Of a stretch of 9,622 nt of DNA, positions 8,319 to 9,622 are shown piece by piece. Position 1 is the stretch's first letter. Every line of letters starts with the position of its first letter. The position numbers and the translations under genes are program-made. The notes under the pieces are model-generated. The model searched no databases. It saw only the letters and a program-made list of their open reading frames with translations, and had not been told where the DNA came from. The stretch is from Mxb001 sp049317345 (GTDB lineage Bacteria; Actinomycetota; Actinomycetes; S36-B12), in assembly GCA_049317345.1 (NCBI GenBank), contig JBMOIL010000091.1, positions 1 through 9,622 of the forward strand, in the 5' to 3' direction.

Positions 8319-8678
8319 TCAGTCCCAATCCAGTCCGCCGCGACGCCATTCGTAGACGTACGGCACGGTGAGGTTGAACAGGAACAACATCATCGCCAGG
8401 AACACGAAAAGCGGCAATTGGTCGAAGGCGACGGCCCAGGGGTAGAGGAAGACGATTTCGATGTCGAAGATGATGAACATCATTGCCGTGAGGTAGTACT
8501 TCACGGGGAATCGTCCGCCGCCCATGGGCTGGGGGGTGGGGTCGATGCCGCACTCGTAGGCATCGACCTTGGCCCGGTTGTAGCGCTTAGGGCCCGTAAA
8601 CGTGGTGAGCGTCACACTGAAAACGGCGAAGCCGGCTGCGAGGAGGCCGAGGACGAGGATCGGCGCGTAGGGACTCAC
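8319..8678 (-). CDS. nuoA: NADH-quinone oxidoreductase subunit A
   Basis: NuoA is a small three-helix membrane subunit at the junction of the hydrophilic and membrane arms, next to NuoH. The product is about 119 residues. Hydrophobic helices lie at about 4-26, 62-84 and 88-107. Between helices 1 and 2 is the flexible loop with YECGI (41-45), whose cysteine is the marker for the active/deactive state in mitochondrial ND3. FDIEIVFLYPW (71-81) in helix 2 is another family mark. Two in-frame GTG codons stand side by side at 8681 and 8678. The second is chosen because GGAGG at 8689-8685 is 6 bases from it but only 3 from the first; using 8681 would add one residue. It is the first gene of the complex I array, 4 bases before nuoB. 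A GC hairpin directly precedes its ribosome site. Confidence 0.95.
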   Translation of the reverse strand: MSPYAPILVLGLLAAGFAVFSVTLTTFTGPKRYNRAKVDAYECGIDPTPQPMGGGRFPVKYYLTAMMFIIFDIEIVFLYPWAVAFDQLPLFVFLAMMLFLFNLTVPYVYEWRRGGLDWD

Positions 8679-8682
8679 CACA

Positions 8683-8689
8683 CTCCTCC
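8683..8689 (-). promoter_or_regulatory. Ribosome binding site deciding the nuoA start
   Basis: GGAGGAG on the minus strand precedes a run GTGTGGTG that offers several GTG triplets. Spacing favours the in-frame GTG at 8678 (6 bases from GGAGG) over the one at 8681 (3 bases). The site starts only about 6 bases after the foot of the 8696-8716 hairpin. Confidence 0.7.
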
Positions 8690-8695
8690 GAAACA

Positions 8696-8716
8696 GGCCC
8701 GGGACCCACCCGGGCC
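8696..8716 (-). terminator. GC-rich hairpin between menG and nuoA (terminator or attenuator-like)
   Basis: A perfect 8-bp inverted repeat, GGCCCGGG / CCCGGGCC, encloses the 5-base loop of 8704-8708. On the minus strand it is followed by TGTTT (8695-8691) and then directly by the nuoA ribosome site. It lies 68 bases after the menG stop. The stem is strong but the U tract is short, so it may terminate only part of the menG transcripts, act as an attenuator of nuo expression, or protect an RNA end. Which of these applies is inference; the inverted repeat itself is directly visible. Confidence 0.5.
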
Positions 8717-8734
8717 CCCCTGCGAGCGATCACG

Positions 8735-8750
8735 CGGACTTTCGTGTCCG
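8735..8750 (-). repeat. Small inverted repeat in the menG-nuoA spacer
   Basis: CGGAC (8735-8739) and GTCCG (8746-8750) form a 5-bp stem with a 6-base loop, midway between the menG stop and the larger GC hairpin. On its own it could be chance in GC-rich DNA. Together with the larger hairpin it means most of the 105-base spacer can fold. Confidence 0.3.
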
Positions 8751-8783
8751 ACGCGGCCGCAGTCTATCTACGCGCTCAGGGCG

Positions 8784-9473
8784 TCAGCGGCGACCCCGGT
8801 GCAGGGCGACGATGCCGCCGGTCAGATTCAGCCATTCGACATCGTGCCAGCCGGAACGCCCCATGATCACCGCCAGTTCGGCCTGATCGGGCCATGCCCG
8901 GATCGACTCTGCGAGGTAGACGTAGGCGTCAGGGTTGGAGGAGGCCCGGCGCGCGATGCCGGGTAGTGCGCCCATCAGATAGCGGGAGTAGACGGTGCGG
9001 AAGGGCCCGAACGCCGGGTGCGAGAACTCGCACACCACTAGGCGCCCTCCCGGCCTCGTCACCCGGGCCATCTCGGCGAGAGCCGCCCCGGGGTCGACCG
9101 TGTTGCGCAGCCCGAAGGAGATCGTGACGGCATCGAAGGCGGCGTCTTCGAAGGGCAGGCGCAGCGCATCACCGGCCACGAAGGACAGGGCCGGCTCCCG
9201 CCGACGCCCGACCCGGAGCATGCCCAGGGAGAAGTCGCAGGGGACGACAGTCGCTCCCCTGGCGGCCAATGGGGCGCTGGAGGTGCCCGTGCCGGCCGCG
9301 AGGTCGAGGATTCGCTCCCCCGGCCTCGGGGCGACTGCGTTGACGACCGCCCGGCGCCAGAGGCGGGTCTGGCCCAGGGCGAGTACGTCGTTCGTGAGGT
9401 CGTAGCGCTCAGCCACCTCGTCGAACATCGCCGCGACCTCGGTGGGCTGCTTGTCGAGATCGGCGCGGGGCAT
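8784..9473 (-). CDS. menG: Demethylmenaquinone methyltransferase
   Basis: MenG (UbiE/COQ5 family) uses S-adenosylmethionine to methylate demethylmenaquinone, the last step of menaquinone synthesis, at the membrane surface. The 229-residue product starts MPRADLDKQP, continues with AAMFDEVAERYDLTNDV (14-30), and has the SAM-binding glycine motif ILDLAAGTGT (55-64). D80 stands at the end of the second strand, and ISFGLRN (118-124) and RPGGRLVVCEFSHP (140-153) are further class marks. The ATG at 9473 is preferred over an in-frame GTG at 9503. GGAGG lies 8 bases before the ATG, nothing similar precedes the GTG, and the family normally begins near this RADL motif. The gene has the same strand as nuoA and ends about 105 bases before it, so it supplies the quinone that complex I reduces. 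No geranylgeranyl reductase gene lies between them. The assignment to menaquinone and not ubiquinone rests on the inferred actinobacterial host. Confidence 0.93.
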   Translation of the reverse strand: MPRADLDKQPTEVAAMFDEVAERYDLTNDVLALGQTRLWRRAVVNAVAPRPGERILDLAAGTGTSSAPLAARGATVVPCDFSLGMLRVGRRREPALSFVAGDALRLPFEDAAFDAVTISFGLRNTVDPGAALAEMARVTRPGGRLVVCEFSHPAFGPFRTVYSRYLMGALPGIARRASSNPDAYVYLAESIRAWPDQAELAVIMGRSGWHDVEWLNLTGGIVALHRGRR

Positions 9474-9481
9474 GGGCTGAT

Positions 9482-9486
9482 CCTCC
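9482..9486 (-). promoter_or_regulatory. Ribosome binding site of menG that sets its start
   Basis: GGAGG, within GGGAGGA on the minus strand, lies 8 bases before the ATG at 9473. The in-frame GTG at 9503, which would add 10 residues, is preceded only by GC-rich palindromic sequence. This is the basis for shortening menG to 229 residues. Confidence 0.75.
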
Positions 9487-9510
9487 CAGCGGGGCTCCGA
9501 CACGGCATGC

Positions 9511-9522
9511 CGGGCCGGCCCG
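9511..9522. repeat. 12-bp GC palindrome in the menG leader
   Basis: CGGGCCGGCCCG is its own reverse complement and abuts a second palindrome, GGCATGCC (9504-9511). Both lie in the untranslated region just upstream of the menG ribosome site. Such palindromes are common by chance in GC-rich DNA, so no function is claimed. Confidence 0.25.
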
Positions 9523-9539
9523 ATTCCGGCGGTGTGGGC

Positions 9540-9590
9540 TCAGGCTCCACCCGAGCCGCGGCGGGAATTGTGCGGCTGCGGTGCAGTCAC
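9540..9590 (-). CDS. Possible 16-residue leader peptide upstream of menG
   Basis: A GTG at 9590 preceded by AGGAG (9600-9596, 5-base spacer) opens a 16-codon frame reading MTAPQPHNSRRGSGGA, with TGA at 9542-9540. It ends 66 bases before the menG ATG. The second arm of the 11-bp inverted repeat lies within its codons 5-8, and its ribosome site lies in the repeat loop. It could be a regulatory leader ORF or simply chance; the peptide matches no family I know and has no run of one amino acid typical of classic attenuators. Confidence is low. Confidence 0.2.
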   Translation of the reverse strand: MTAPQPHNSRRGSGGA

Positions 9591-9611
9591 ACTCGCTCCT
9601 AGCCGCACAAT
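9567..9611. repeat. Perfect 11-bp inverted repeat upstream of menG
   Basis: ATTGTGCGGCT (9567-9577) is repeated as its exact reverse complement AGCCGCACAAT (9601-9611) with a 23-base interval. There is no U tract on either side, so it does not look like an intrinsic terminator. Plausible roles are a two-half-site operator for a regulator of menG or of a divergent gene beyond 9622, or an RNA stem that hides the AGGAG in its loop. The repeat is directly visible; its role is inference. Confidence 0.55.
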
Positions 9612-9622
9612 CGGCGCCGGGT

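Noticed and set aside
8761..8787. Possible nuoA promoter (TAGACT as -10, CTGACG as -35)
   Set aside because: The spacer would be only 15 bases and both hexamers are imperfect. With better spacing no -35-like sequence is found, so I do not report it as a feature.
9474..9503. GTG start at 9503 for menG
   Set aside because: No Shine-Dalgarno precedes it, whereas GGAGG lies 8 bases before the ATG at 9473, where the family's conserved N-terminus begins.
1..9622. Search for CRISPR arrays, tRNA/rRNA genes, insertion sequences and direct repeats
   Set aside because: Almost the entire window is coding for conserved respiratory genes, and I saw no repeat-spacer pattern, tRNA-like fold, transposase or attachment-site repeat.

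Overview
The window holds the 5' (promoter-proximal) half of a proton-pumping NADH:quinone oxidoreductase (respiratory complex I, nuo) operon. It is read entirely from the minus strand and is preceded by a demethylmenaquinone methyltransferase gene (menG/ubiE). The DNA is visibly GC-rich with G/C-dominated third codon positions. GTG is the favoured start of nuoA. NuoC and NuoD are separate proteins, and the quinone-biosynthesis gene is of the menaquinone type. NuoB, NuoG, NuoD and NuoH resemble those of high-GC Gram-positive bacteria. I therefore infer an actinobacterium, but cannot name the genus from this window alone.

Layout, reading down the minus strand from high to low coordinates: a 149-base leader region (9474-9622) with a perfect 11-bp inverted repeat and a possible 16-codon leader ORF; menG (9473-8784); a roughly 100-base intergenic region with a strong GC hairpin directly before the nuoA ribosome site; then nuoA (8678-8319), nuoB (8314-7760), nuoC (7763-7017), nuoD (7017-5641), nuoE (5641-4985), nuoF (4988-3678), nuoG (3681-1255) and nuoH (1258 to the window edge, 3' end missing). 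Every junction from nuoB to nuoH overlaps by 1 or 4 bases (TGATG or ATGA), so the genes form one tightly coupled translation unit. nuoI-nuoN are expected beyond coordinate 1.

Together the genes encode the NADH-oxidising module (NuoE, F, G), the connecting and quinone-reducing module (NuoB, C, D; NuoI not in view) and the first membrane subunits (NuoA, NuoH). All expected Fe-S ligand cysteines in NuoB, NuoE, NuoF and NuoG are present, including the four ligands of the extra N7 cluster of NuoG, so the enzyme looks functional. MenG makes the last methylation of menaquinone, the electron acceptor of this complex, which explains its position upstream.

Nothing in the coding content is a novel system; this is a conserved respiratory operon. 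The points worth a second look are the two structured non-coding regions, the start-site corrections and the extra C-terminal membrane segment of NuoH. I saw no tRNA, rRNA, CRISPR array, insertion sequence or other mobile element.
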